Part shown: one piece after another, positions 45,745 to 55,598 of the stretch | Numbering within the stretch: position 1 is the stretch's first letter | Layout: each line of letters starts with the position of its first letter | The notes under the pieces: model-generated | What the model saw: only the letters and a program-made list of their open reading frames with translations | What the model was told of the DNA's origin: nothing | The model's database searches: none | From: Areca catechu | Lineage: Eukaryota > Streptophyta > Magnoliopsida > Arecales > Arecaceae | NCBI GenBank assembly: GCA_021397845.1 | Contig: CM038040.1 | Coordinates: 65,313,466-65,377,465, forward strand | Length of the DNA stretch: 64,000 nucleotides | Direction: 5' to 3' | Translations under genes and position numbers: made by a program

Positions 45745-45817
45745 GAAACTTATAAAGGGAGCGCCATCTGATCCCAAAATTTAAGCCATCTCTCAAAAGA
45801 GAGAGAGAGAGAGAGAG
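45745..45817 (+). promoter_or_regulatory. TATA box and GA-repeat leader of the host-like gene
   Basis: CTTATAAAGGG at about 45748-45758 is a good TATA box. Forty bases on, the leader runs into a (GA)n tract (about 45798-45817) directly abutting an ATG at 45818. GA-rich 5' leaders are common in plant genes. The MITE ends 130 bases upstream. Confidence 0.6.
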
Positions 45818-46226
45818 ATGGCACGCATGGCCCTTCTGGTGCCAAAAGCGAGTCCCCACCGCCACCTCCAGTAGTGGAGGCAAAGAAACAACACCCACGA
45901 TAAAATGCGAAAACCACCTACGCATGCTCGTAAGGAAGCTGAAGAAGCGGAGCAAGCTTCCGTGCATGGCCACCAAACCCACCACATCCCACTACCAATA
46001 TGACCCCTCAAGCTACTCTCGCAACTTCGATGATGGCTTCGCGGGACTGCGCTCGACGACGACTCCACCGACTTCCACCATACATTCTCCTCGAGGTTCG
46101 CCGCCACCTCTTCAGATTTCTCTCGGTGGCCATCAACCAACCATTATTAGCTCAGGGAAGCCATTGGATAAGAAGTTTTCTTACTTCTTGTCCTTTTTTT
46201 TTTTTTTTTTATTCGATAATTTTTAG
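45818..46226 (+). pseudogene. Small host-like plant gene, frameshifted near its start
   Basis: ATG 45818 gives MARMALLVPKASPHRH and stops at 45872. The plus-one frame, open across this point, then carries the plausible protein: TIKCENHLRMLVRKLKKRSK, PCMATKPTTSH, YQYDPSSYSRNFDDGF, then a Ser/Pro/Thr-rich tail to TAG 46224-46226. A basic helix followed by YDPxSYxxNFDDG is, as I recall, typical of a family of short plant proteins of unknown or stress-related role; I give no symbol. One indel between about 45840 and 45872 would explain the break, so it is either a recent pseudogene, a sequencing error, or a gene starting at the in-frame ATG 45924. Promoter context supports a real gene. The Phe-rich end is encoded by a T-run. 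Confidence 0.55.
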
Positions 46227-47080
46227 GTTTTTTGTCCCCTCTTTTTAAAGAATCAATATAAAGGTATCGTGGATGCCGTTGGGAGATCAAGATATGTTCT
46301 TATGGGTACCGTGTCAGGTGGAGGCTTGTAACTTTCCAAACTTCTCTCTCTTCCCTTAATTTCTCAATTTAATTTACTACTGGCATTTTGGAAGATAATG
46401 TAATTTGTTTATGGAGAGCACAATGATTAATTATGATCTCCAACATTTTTTTTTTTTCCGATTTCATTTTCCGTGAAATGAGAGGGGTTCTCTGTTACGT
46501 TACAAAGGCTTTTAATAACAAAGTGCTTGGAAAATAGGTTTGGAAAGATTAGATAATTTCTAGGTTCTAGCCTGTCTAGCTAAGAGGCAAATCAGTTTCG
46601 CACCCTCTGCCCCAAATTCAGAGTCTTCCAAAAATAACCTGCGTGCATGCATGGATGTTATGATAAGATAGTTCTGACCCTTTCCAAGCTTTGCATCCAC
46701 TACCGTTCTTCTTGGATTGTCCGATTTCCCGTCAGTTGCATGAAAAATATCAGGCAGGATCGTTGTCTTCGTCGGACCATGACAAGCTACACCTTTGCCA
46801 CGCATGCATGTTTATTTTGTTTAATGAATATACCGTTCTATCAAAATAATAATAATAATAATAATAATTATATGTTGCTTTCAGGATAACCGTACTTTAT
46901 TGATAATAACCTAACAAATACTCGACAAGAGACGGTATGCTATCCATAATAAGCATAATTTATACATCCAACATGAAAAAACCTTCCGACGGGTGACAAT
47001 ATGCTTTCACAAATCCAATATATCCATTCATTATTCAATTAATAAAAAATCTCATAAATTTAGTTAATTCATCGATGTTC
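46227..47080. other. 3' flank of the host-like gene, no further gene
   Basis: Contains T-runs, AT-rich DNA and an (AAT)n microsatellite at about 46847-46868. A minus-strand frame at 46560-46805 has no recognisable domain and is not called. Confidence 0.5.
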
Positions 47081-47404
47081 AAGTCTGGAAATGGGTTACA
47101 TAGGACCAAGCCACACCTTTACCCAAGTTTTACCCAAACATTTTTTTTGGACTTCAGGTCGGGCTTAAATAAAAAAGTTTTGAAAAAAACTAGATCCAAG
47201 TCTAGCCCGAATTCAATTGGATCAGCCCAAACGGGTTCTCCTTCACCGGCTCTCTTTTTTATTCCTTAACAAATAAAAAAAAGAAAATTATGAAAATTAT
47301 GGCTCATATGGACTTTCATTCATATTCATGAATTATAATAGTTGAAAATTGAAACTTAATGCTTTTTTAACTCAAGGTTTTGTCATCATCAAAAAGGAGG
47401 AGAT

Positions 47405-48827
47405 TGTTGGCTCCACCTAGTGATTTTGATGAATAACAAAATATTGAGTGCATAATGTATACTAATGTGTATTTCAAGTTATGAGTTTTCAGGAAGAAAG
47501 CACATCAAAATCTCAAAAATCTATGTATCATGGCATGCTGTGGCACGGAGCATTTCTTGCAATTCTGGACATCCTCTTCATGGAAAAAGGACTTTTACAT
47601 GTTCAATTATTATTTATTTATGTTCCATTTAAATTTCAATATCAATATTTATGATTTTGGCTCAAATTACACTTGAATCTGAATTTTTTCAGTCTCAAGT
47701 GTTGACACATGGCAAGCCAAGTGTCGACACTTCAGCATTTGGCACGCAGAAAAATCCTTGGCATGCCAAGTGTCGATACCTAGATTTCAAGTGTCAACAC
47801 CTGCATTTCAAGTGTTGACACTTAGGTTTCCAAGTGTCGACTCAAGGCCTGAGATTTTTGAAAATCCAGAACTTTGCCATTTGAGGATTTTTGTATCAAG
47901 TGTCAACACCTGACAGCCAAGTATCGACATCTGATGAGCCAAGTGTCGACACTTGAAGCCAGACAGCCTTAATGGATCTATTTTTCTGACTTGCAGAACT
48001 TGCTTTTCAAGCTCCAAACGGCTAGATTAGATGCTCCAATGGTCACAAACCATTTTTTGAAAGTTTCTTGTTATATTTAACCTCCACCAACTTCATTATA
48101 AAGGCATTGAAGTATATTGAAGTCCATTCAAAGCCAAAAAGCCAATATTCTCTTAAGAACTTCACATCAAAAGCCTTTTATAATTTGATTCCCTGAAAAA
48201 GCCTTCAAGTTCATCCTAGCATCATTCCAAAAGAGATATTTTGAAGAATATTCTGAGGAGACAAGACAAAGCATCAACTTGAGCTTCAAAGCTTCCATCC
48301 TACTCTTGAAGAGAGTTTGTCTTAGTTTTAAAAGTTGTATATTTATTTTTATCTTGTGATTTGACCTTGCTTTCAAGGGTGTCTTGAAAGAAGGTTGTTG
48401 TGGTTTGTTGATGAGCCAAAGGGATAAAATCAACTAGGGTTAACTTGTGAGCCCGAAGACAAAACAAGTATAAAAGGTTGTTGATGAGCCTAGGTGACAA
48501 AATCAACATAGGTTTTGACTTGTGAGCCTTTTGAAAAACAAGTCAGCTGTAATCTTGATTGGATTATAGTGGAATTCCCAAGGATGGCTTGGGAAGTGGA
48601 TGTAGGTGCTAGGTTTGCACAGAATCACTATAAATACTGTGTTTGTGTGTGATTGCTTTCTTTCCCTCTTGCTCCTTGCTTATTACATTTGATTTACTGC
48701 TTTCAGCTGTATTGAATCTTGAGCATTGAATTTATTACTTACAAACACCACTAGACCTTCACATTACTGTTTTAATTTTTAAAAGATCCAATTCACCCCC
48801 CCTCTTGGGCTCCATTTCTGGGCAACA
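47405..48827 (+). repeat. Copia-C LTR (1423 bp)
   Basis: Starts TGTTGGCTCCACC and ends GGGCAACA. Near 48584-48632 it carries the shared TGGATGTAGG ... CACTATAAAT box found in the LTRs of copia-A and copia-D. The array at 47696-47953 is described separately. Confidence 0.9.
47696..47953 (+). repeat. Array of CAAGTGTCGACACTTG-type palindromic boxes at 21-22-bp pitch
   Basis: Boxes start at 47696, 47718, 47767, 47788, 47809, 47831, 47897, 47918 and 47940: intervals 22, 49, 21, 21, 22, 66, 21, 22. The consensus AAGTGTCGACACTT is a perfect palindrome with a GTCGAC core. Variants are GTTGAC (47696, 47809), GTCAAC (47788, 47897), ATCGAC (47918) and GTCGAT (47767). TTGAC and TCAAC are the deamination products of the central CpG. 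Confidence 0.88.
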
Positions 48828-48839
48828 CTCTGATCTTTG

Positions 48840-49579
48840 TATGGAAGGGCTCAAGGGGGGTAAAGCTCCTATATCTGTATCCTTACCTAGGAAGGCTATT
48901 TCTTTTGGTGTTAGGGGAGAGGGGGACTTGGGGAGAGTGGTGGCGGGCGCTCCGGGGGTGTGGCCAAAGGGAAAAAAGTAGTTCTGGGCTAGGCTGAGGT
49001 GGGGAAGAAGGGCTCTGGGAGTCTGGGAGTTAACTTGGGCTCTGCTGGGTTCTCTGCACCTGGATCTGGCGCGGTGGGAGGGTAGGTGAGGGAGTGAAGG
49101 GGAAAGGGTTGACGGTGAGTGGTGCAGGGGAGGGGGATAAGGGAGGTGGAGTGCTTAAGGGGAAAGCTTTCTCTGTGGGTGTTACAGGGGAGGAGGAGAA
49201 GGGTAATGGCTTAGCTATTGGAGAGGGGAAGAAGGGTGGTGGTGTTGCTGGGGGTTCTCAGGGGAGGCCTCTAGAGCTGGATGCCCATCCTGGGTCGGAG
49301 CCTAGGCTGGCTGACAAGAAGGTGAAGATGGGTGAGTTGTCTTCTCTGATTGCCTCCGAAAGGCCTGTTATGGAGGTCGGGCTGCCAAGAGGGGGGACTG
49401 TTCTGGTCTGCATTAGGGTGGAATGTAGAACTCCTGAGCATGATGATATTATGGGGCAGCTAAAGGTGGCCTTGTTTCAGGAGGCCGTGGTCTCCCAGTC
49501 TGGAAAAGAAGGCCCTATGCTTATTGATGAATCTGAAACTGCTGGGAAGTCCCTTGGGGAGGGGTCTTCCATGGGTTAG
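48840..49579 (+). pseudogene. ORF1 3' part of the LINE
   Basis: Gly/Lys-rich sequence with stops at about 48981 and 49083, then an open stretch from 49094 (MKGKGLTVSGAGEGDKGG) to TAG 49577-49579 containing DIMGQLKVALFQEAVVSQ. A glycine-rich end directly before ORF2 fits plant L1 ORF1. The conserved CCHC knuckle and RNA-binding domain are missing, so identification rests on position. Confidence 0.55.
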
Positions 49580-49591
49580 GAATTTTCTTGT

Positions 49592-52500
49592 ATGAAGATA
49601 TTATCCTGGAATGCAAGAGGGGCAGGGAAACCTTCCTTTGCCTTTACTTTTCGTAGAATTAATCTTCTTTATCATTATGATGTTTATATAATCTTGGAAA
49701 CTTACTGTCTGGATCATCCTTACAAAGGATTCGACGATGCCTTCCCAGGGATTAGGACCACTATGCTATTGACTCCAGGGGCTTATTTGGGGGAATTGTG
49801 GTGGCTTGGGATAAAAGTATCGCCAGGATTGATGTGTTTCACAAGTTTGATCAGAATGCCATTATGGTCATCACTGAAAATAATGGGCCGTCTTGGATCC
49901 TTTCTGCTATCTATGCCAGCACCTGTTACAAGGAAAGGAGTTATCTCTGGAACGAGGTGTCTCAAGTGATCAATCAGGGATTCCCGACTGTAGTTGTCGG
50001 GGATTTCAATTATATTACTAATGTGGAGGAGAAGCAAGGAAAGGGTCCCCTTTTCCCAAAATGTGGCAACCAGGGAGTTCAGTCATTTCTTGGACACCAA
50101 TGGTTTGATCGATTTGGGATTTGTGGGCAATAGATATACCTGGTGCAATATAGATCAGGTAGGGCTCGGGTCTGGGAAAGGCTAGATAGAGCGGTGGCTA
50201 CCACGGGTTGGCTTCAGATGCATCCCAAATTCTCGGTACGGCACTTAGATAGGGTGGCTTATGATCATTGTCCTCTTCTTTTGACCACCACGCATCTTCC
50301 CCCTATTCATGCTCCATTTAGGTTTGAAAGAATTTGGCTTTCTTACCCTAATTCTTGGAAAGTTGTCAGGGAGGTTTGGAGAATGCTAATAAGAGAAAAT
50401 GCTCAGTATTGCATCACCCGGAGATTAGAACTTTCCAAGCACCGGCTGAGGAAATGGAACAAAGTGGAAGTGGGAAATATCTTTGTTAGACTGGCTGAGA
50501 TGAAAAAAGTCATCCATGATCTCCAGAGTAAGGAAGACAGTCAGGGTGGTTTGAATGATGAAGACCTCTCTTCTCTGTGCTCTAGGCTGGCTTCATACAA
50601 TTCTCTTTTGGCCCAGCAGGAAACAATGTGGAGACAGAAATCCAAGGTACAGTGGTTGGCTCAGGGAGATAAGAACTCTCATTTCTTCCACGAAGCCACT
50701 ATAGTCAGGAGACATCGCAATCGGATTCGTGCTCTCAAGACTGATGATGGGGGCTGGATTGATAGCGAGGAGGACATCTTACAGGAGGTGGTTTCTTATT
50801 TTAGGTCTAGATAGAGGTCGAATGAGGGTGATCCTCTTTATCACCAATATTCTGCTCCTGAGAGCGTTGTTTCACAGGATCAGAATGCTGGTCTTCTTGC
50901 TCTTATTTCTGAAGATGAAGTAAGAGAGGTGCTCTGGTCTTTGGCTGAGGATAAGGCTCCTGGCCCTGATGGGTTTCCTTCTCTCTTCTTCAGAAGATAT
51001 TGGAGAATTATTAGAGGTGATGTTGTTTCAGCTGTGCAACTCTTCTTCTTGACAGGTCTGATGCCGAACAAGTGGAAGCAAATCTTTGTCACCCTTGTCC
51101 CTAAGCATCCTCAGCCAACTCATCCATCCTACTTCAGACCCATTAGTTTATGTAGTACTTTATACAGGGTTTGTGCTAAGCTGATGGCTATGAGAATGAA
51201 GCCTATTCTCCCGAGTATCATCTCTTTTGAGCAGGGGGCCATTATCGAGGGTCGAGGAATTTCTGATAATGTCCTGCTGGCCCAGGAATTTATGCATGAT
51301 TTGCATAGGTCTCTGCCTAGAGCCCCTCTGATGGCAATCAAGCTAGACATGGAAAGAGCTTATGATCAGGTATGATGGGCCTTTCTTGAGCGGTCTCTGC
51401 ATGACTTTGGTTTCCATCCTTTGTAGATTTCCAGGATCTTGGCTTGTATCACGTGCCCGTCGTTTGCTATCATTCTTAATGGCTCCCCTTCGGATTTCTT
51501 TCATTCGATAGTTGGCCTCCTACAGGGTTGTCCGATGTCCCCCTACCTCTTTATTATTGTTGCTGACGCTCTCTCGTGAGCTCTGCGGGATGCGGTTAGA
51601 GGATCATCTATCCATCCCTTCTTTGTATCCCCGACAGTAGTTCCTATCTCACATCTTTTTTTTGCCAATGACTGCTTACTCATCGGCAGGGAATCTGAGG
51701 CTACGGCTCGGGGGTTCAGGAGAGTTATTATGGAATACTGCTTGGCTTCTGGTCAGTCAGTTACCTGGAGAAGTCGGAGGTCCATTTCTCTCCAAAGATA
51801 GCCGCCCGCACCCGCCCTCTGATTCTTTCGATTCTCAGGATTCGAGACAGGGACAGGCCTATCCGCTATTTTGATGTTTCCATTTCTGGTGGCCGCCTCC
51901 GTAGAGATGAGTCTCGAATTTTAGTGCAGGCTGTTCAGGAGCGGGTGGAAGGATGGCAGGGTAGGACTTTATCGGTGATGGGCAGACTGACCTTCATTAG
52001 ATCGATATTGACTTCTCTACCTATCTACCTCTTAGCTAATGCTGTTATTCCAAAGGCTACGATGGAAAAGGTGGAGCAGATTCTTCGGGCTTTCTTTTTG
52101 AGGTCGAATGCGGCGCCCAGGGGTATCAACCTGGTGGGTTGGTAGTCAGTGTGCCAGCCTGTCCAGGAGGGTGGCTTTGGCATTTACTCGCTTCTCAGTA
52201 GGAGGGAGGCTTTGCTGGCTCGTCATGCTACCACTTTGTTCCTTAATCCGGGCAGTTTGTGGGTCTCCTTTATGAGAGCCAGATATGACACCCGATCCCT
52301 GGAGGGGGGTGACTTCGTGCCCTCCTCTCGAGGGTCGCCCATTTGGAAGGAAGTCAGGAGGAGGACTCCGGAGGTCTTTCACTATTTCAGATAGATGGTT
52401 GATGATGGAAAATCTATCAGAGTATTAGCTGATGTCTGGATCTCTGAAATCTTCCTTCATAAATGGCCAACATTCGTATCCCCGGAATTGCTGAATTCCT

Positions 52501-53716
52501 GGATGGTCAGTGCTCTCATTATCTCGGGGATGCAGACCTGGAATCTATGCTGCTCTCTCGATATTTTGGGGAGCCTCTGAAGGATCGTATCCTCTCTATT
52601 GCTATAGCGGTCTCTCCAAGCCCGGATACTAGAGTTTGGGGGCCCACTTCTTCTACCTCTGCTCCGTTGTCTGACCTCTACTCTATTTACCATCCTACTC
52701 AGCAAGGGACTGTCCAACTCAATTGGATCTAGGCCCTCCCGGTGCACCCGTGGGTGCATCTCGTTCTCTGGAAGGTAATGAGGCGCCACCTGCCTACGAG
52801 ATCCTTTCTAAGCTTGAGGGGAGTTCATATTTTCCCCTCTTGTCCTTTTTGTGCTGATCCAGAGGAGTCCTTGGTCCATACATTATTTCTTTGCTTACGA
52901 GCAAGGCGTGTGTGGACCCTGGCTGGTTATAAATCCCTTATGTACTCGGGAGACGATGCGGTGGATACCTTCATTCGTACCCTGCATTCTCCCCCTGGTA
53001 CTGTTTCCCGGAGCTTTATACCTTATCTGGCTTATCAATTGTAGATCACCTGGAATGCCATGATCTTTAGGTTAGAGACCAGCTCACCTACCTTTATTGT
53101 GGAGAGAGCTAGGGCTCAGGACATGGAGTATCATGGATAGATGGTAGCATCGTCTGAGATCTGGGGCTCCGGTTCTGCTCCTCGAGCATCTCACTGGAAA
53201 CTGGTTTCTTGGGAGCCCCCTCCTCAGGATTTTGTTACTATCAGCTTTGATGGGAGTGTCAGAGGGCCGATGGCTGGAGCTGCCTTTGTCATTCGGTCCT
53301 CTACTGCTGGTTTTATTGCGACGGGGGGCTCTCATCTAGTGGAACAGACTGTTCCCCTAGCGGAGCTCTATGGAGCTTGGGTGGGTATTAAGTATGCCAC
53401 GAGGATCCTTAACTTGGATCGCCTCGTTATTGAAGGCGATTCCTTTACGGTTATCTCTTGGATCCAGAGTGCTATCGGGAAGACTCCCACCATTCCTCTA
53501 CTACGGGATATAGCGCTGATGCTCCATTATTGTTCTGGGCTTATCATCCGCCACGTCTATAGAGAAGCCAACTCCGCTGCTGATTGGGCGGCTTCTTTTG
53601 TTGCTCATCACTCGGGAGGGTTCATTTGCACTTCTCTCGAGAAAATGTCTGTACAGTTTAGACATAGTTTGTTTGTAGATAGTTTGGGTTGTACTTTTTT
53701 CAGGACTATTTTATAA
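49592..53716 (+). pseudogene. ORF2 of the LINE (endonuclease, RT, zinc-finger-like region, RNase H), broken
   Basis: Endonuclease starts MKILSWNARGAGKPSFAF (49592) and continues in shifted frames with VVVGDFNYITN and RLDRAVATTGWL. Reverse transcriptase from about 50930: DKAPGPDGFPSLFFRRYW, FRPISLCSTLYRVCAKLMA, KLDMERAYDQV, GLLQGCPMSPYLFII and HLFFANDCLLIGR (about 51654-51692), where the catalytic FADD reads FAND. A zf-RVT-like region follows (LWKVMRRHLPTRSFLSLRG, CPFCADPEESLVHTLFLC). The final 53141-53716 is an intact RNase H frame: ISFDGSVRGPMAGAAFVI, LAELYGAWVGIKYA, IEGDSFTVISWIQ, HVYREANSAADWAA. At least five stops and several frameshifts. Confidence 0.88.
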
Positions 53717-53745
53717 AATATCCGTTTTACCAAAAAAATAATATT

Positions 53746-54229
53746 GAAATAAAGAAAATAAATCTAGAAAAACTCAATCAATTCACCGTACCCCTAAATT
53801 ACCCAAATAACTGAGTTCGGACATTAGATCATTTTGACCAGCCTAATTTGTTGAGGTTTTATCAATACTCTTAAAGTCTATTTGGTCCTCTTGACCAAGT
53901 CCTCAATCATGATTAGAAATTTTAAATCATGTATTATAATAATTTCTATCTAATTAATGGTGCTTCATAAACTTTGATACCTCTATTGTATGTTACAAGT
54001 TAAACAAAATCAAATTCGCATCTAAAGATGCTTCACAAATTTTGTTATAAAAAAAAACTAGATTGTATAGAAGATGCTATCCCAGTCATCATAAGTTGAC
54101 ATGGCATCATTATATGTATTATAATAATTGGGATTGCCAATTGTGATGTTTTTTTGATATGTCCATTGTACATTCTAAGCTAAAGAATATCATTTTTGTT
54201 TCTAAAGATGCTTCACAAATTTTGTTATA
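53746..54229. repeat. Intergenic with a local duplication
   Basis: AT-rich and without a gene. A segment including TCTAAAGATGCTTCACAAAT occurs at 54021 and again at 54201 (offset 180). The second copy is split by the MITE at 54240-54614 and resumes at about 54625 (GATTGTATA, then CATGG-GTCATTATG), matching 54061 on. The first copy therefore shows the uninterrupted target. Confidence 0.8.
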
Positions 54230-54624
54230 AAAAAATAAAAATTTTTTATATGCATATCCCCCTAAATATTAAAATTTACGTGAATACCCTTTTAAAATTC
54301 ATATTTGCTTGTATATCCTTATAAAATTCTATTTTTGTATGTATATCCTTCACTTAACATACTGTTAACATTATTAACTAAAAACATTTTTAAAAAAAAT
54401 TAAAAATTAATAAAATTTATCAAATGATATTATTATACCTGAAAAGGATGGTGGTTAATGGATCCTGAAACCAATCTATTTTTCCATCTCTTCTATTATG
54501 TAAAGGGTATTTTTATAAAAATAATATTTAAAGAGGGCATAGATATAATTAGTGATTTAAGGAGAGTATTCACGTAAAATCAAATATTTTGAAGGGTATC
54601 CGGATAAAAAACCCAAAAAATAAA
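54230..54624. mobile_element. Mutator-like MITE (375 bp) with 9-10-bp target duplication
   Basis: Element 54240-54614. Left arm TTTTTTATATGCATATCCCC and right arm GGGTATCCGGATAAAAAA pair, with a second paired block TTTACGTGAATAC / GTATTCACGTAAA further in. Flanks AAAAAATAAA at 54230-54239 and 54615-54624 match, and 9-10 bp is the Mutator-type target size. The paralogous empty site at 54021-54090 supports insertion at this point. Confidence 0.75.
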
Positions 54625-55598
54625 TTAGATTGTATAAAAAATGACATCACAGCCGCCACAAGTTACCATGGAGTCATTATGAAAACCCTTTGTTTTTTTT
54701 TACGTGAAGGAAAAGTTGGCGGGGGGCTGTTTTTGGGAATGGGTTTACGTGAACCAAATCAAATCAACAGCAGTATTCCTATTCTCTATAAATTTAAAAA
54801 AAGTCTAACTATTTTTAGACATTGATCTAAGGCTTGTGTGCCTTTAGTTTCGACATCTCAAGCACATTCTTAACTTATTTAGCTTATATAATCATAGTGT
54901 TCAAGCCCATAAGAAAAGTTGAGTAACAAGCTTTGAATAATGCAGTTATCACTAGACTACTAAAGAAACAAATTCTTTGAGGCAACAAAACAAGTTGCCA
55001 ACTTTTCTCAAAATCTCCAATGTATTAAGTTGGATTCCAATTCTAAGAATTCTTATGGTTTGCAAAATTCAACTACAAGATGGCATGAATAGAGAGCTCT
55101 TCCCCACTTTTTTTTAAAAATTTAATCTAGGGAAGAAACATAGTTAGAAGAAGCATTTTTATAACTAAGAGATCAAATTGTTCAATCAAGTATACTCTAA
55201 ACTATTTAAAAGAATAGTACCCTATAAGCCAATTATATGAATAATTTTTTAAATTATTCTTTATATTATCTTCCTACTCATATATATGATATTAATTAAT
55301 TATTAATAAAATAGATATTTTTGTTTCATCATGTGCTGCATCTTATTAGTTGACTAAGATTATGGTGAATCCCATAGATTAGGATAATGATTTTAAGGGC
55401 TATAATGAAATTATACCAGTAAGATCTAAAACTTTGATAGTTCTAATTTAAAATATTTCTAGTTATAGGATCAATGAGTCAGGAATCAATGATTCCGGTA
55501 AGACTATCACATCATATGCATGCTTGACTATCACATCCTATACATGCTTGATTGAGAATGTAATTAATCTCATAATTACTTATGTAATGATACTAATT
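54625..55598. other. AT-rich intergenic, no gene
   Basis: No conserved frame or clear repeat. A CATATCATGCTTGACTATCACATCC-like short direct repeat is seen near 55510-55550. Confidence 0.45.

Larger units (their letters stand above)
47081..48827 (+). mobile_element. Copia-C: 3' end of a SIRE-like copia element (3' UTR fragment plus LTR)
   Basis: A polypurine tract AAAAAGGAGGAGAT (47391-47404) precedes an LTR 47405-48827 with TGTTG/CAACA ends. Only 3' untranslated sequence is left upstream and no pol was seen. The exact left break is uncertain. The LTR abuts LINE sequence on its right. Confidence 0.75.
48828..53745 (+). mobile_element. L1-type LINE with RNase H, 5' truncated and inactive
   Basis: Contains the end of ORF1, then ORF2 with endonuclease, reverse transcriptase, zinc-finger-like region and RNase H in the order of plant L1 elements. 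The 3' end is at about 53715-53745 and runs into an A-rich tail (CCAAAAAAATAATATTG). The left end meets the copia-C LTR, which probably inserted into or beside ORF1. Numerous stops. Confidence 0.85.

Noticed and set aside
46560..46805. 81-codon minus-strand frame downstream of the host-like gene
   Set aside because: No promoter, no recognisable motif and weak composition.
47696..47953. CRISPR-like look of short repeats at regular spacing
   Set aside because: Repeats are 14 bp with 7-8-bp similar spacers, inside a plant LTR, with no cas genes: an LTR box array.
48828..53745. Host gene with RNase H domain (53141-53716)
   Set aside because: The order endonuclease, RT, zinc region, RNase H upstream in the same orientation shows it is the end of LINE ORF2.
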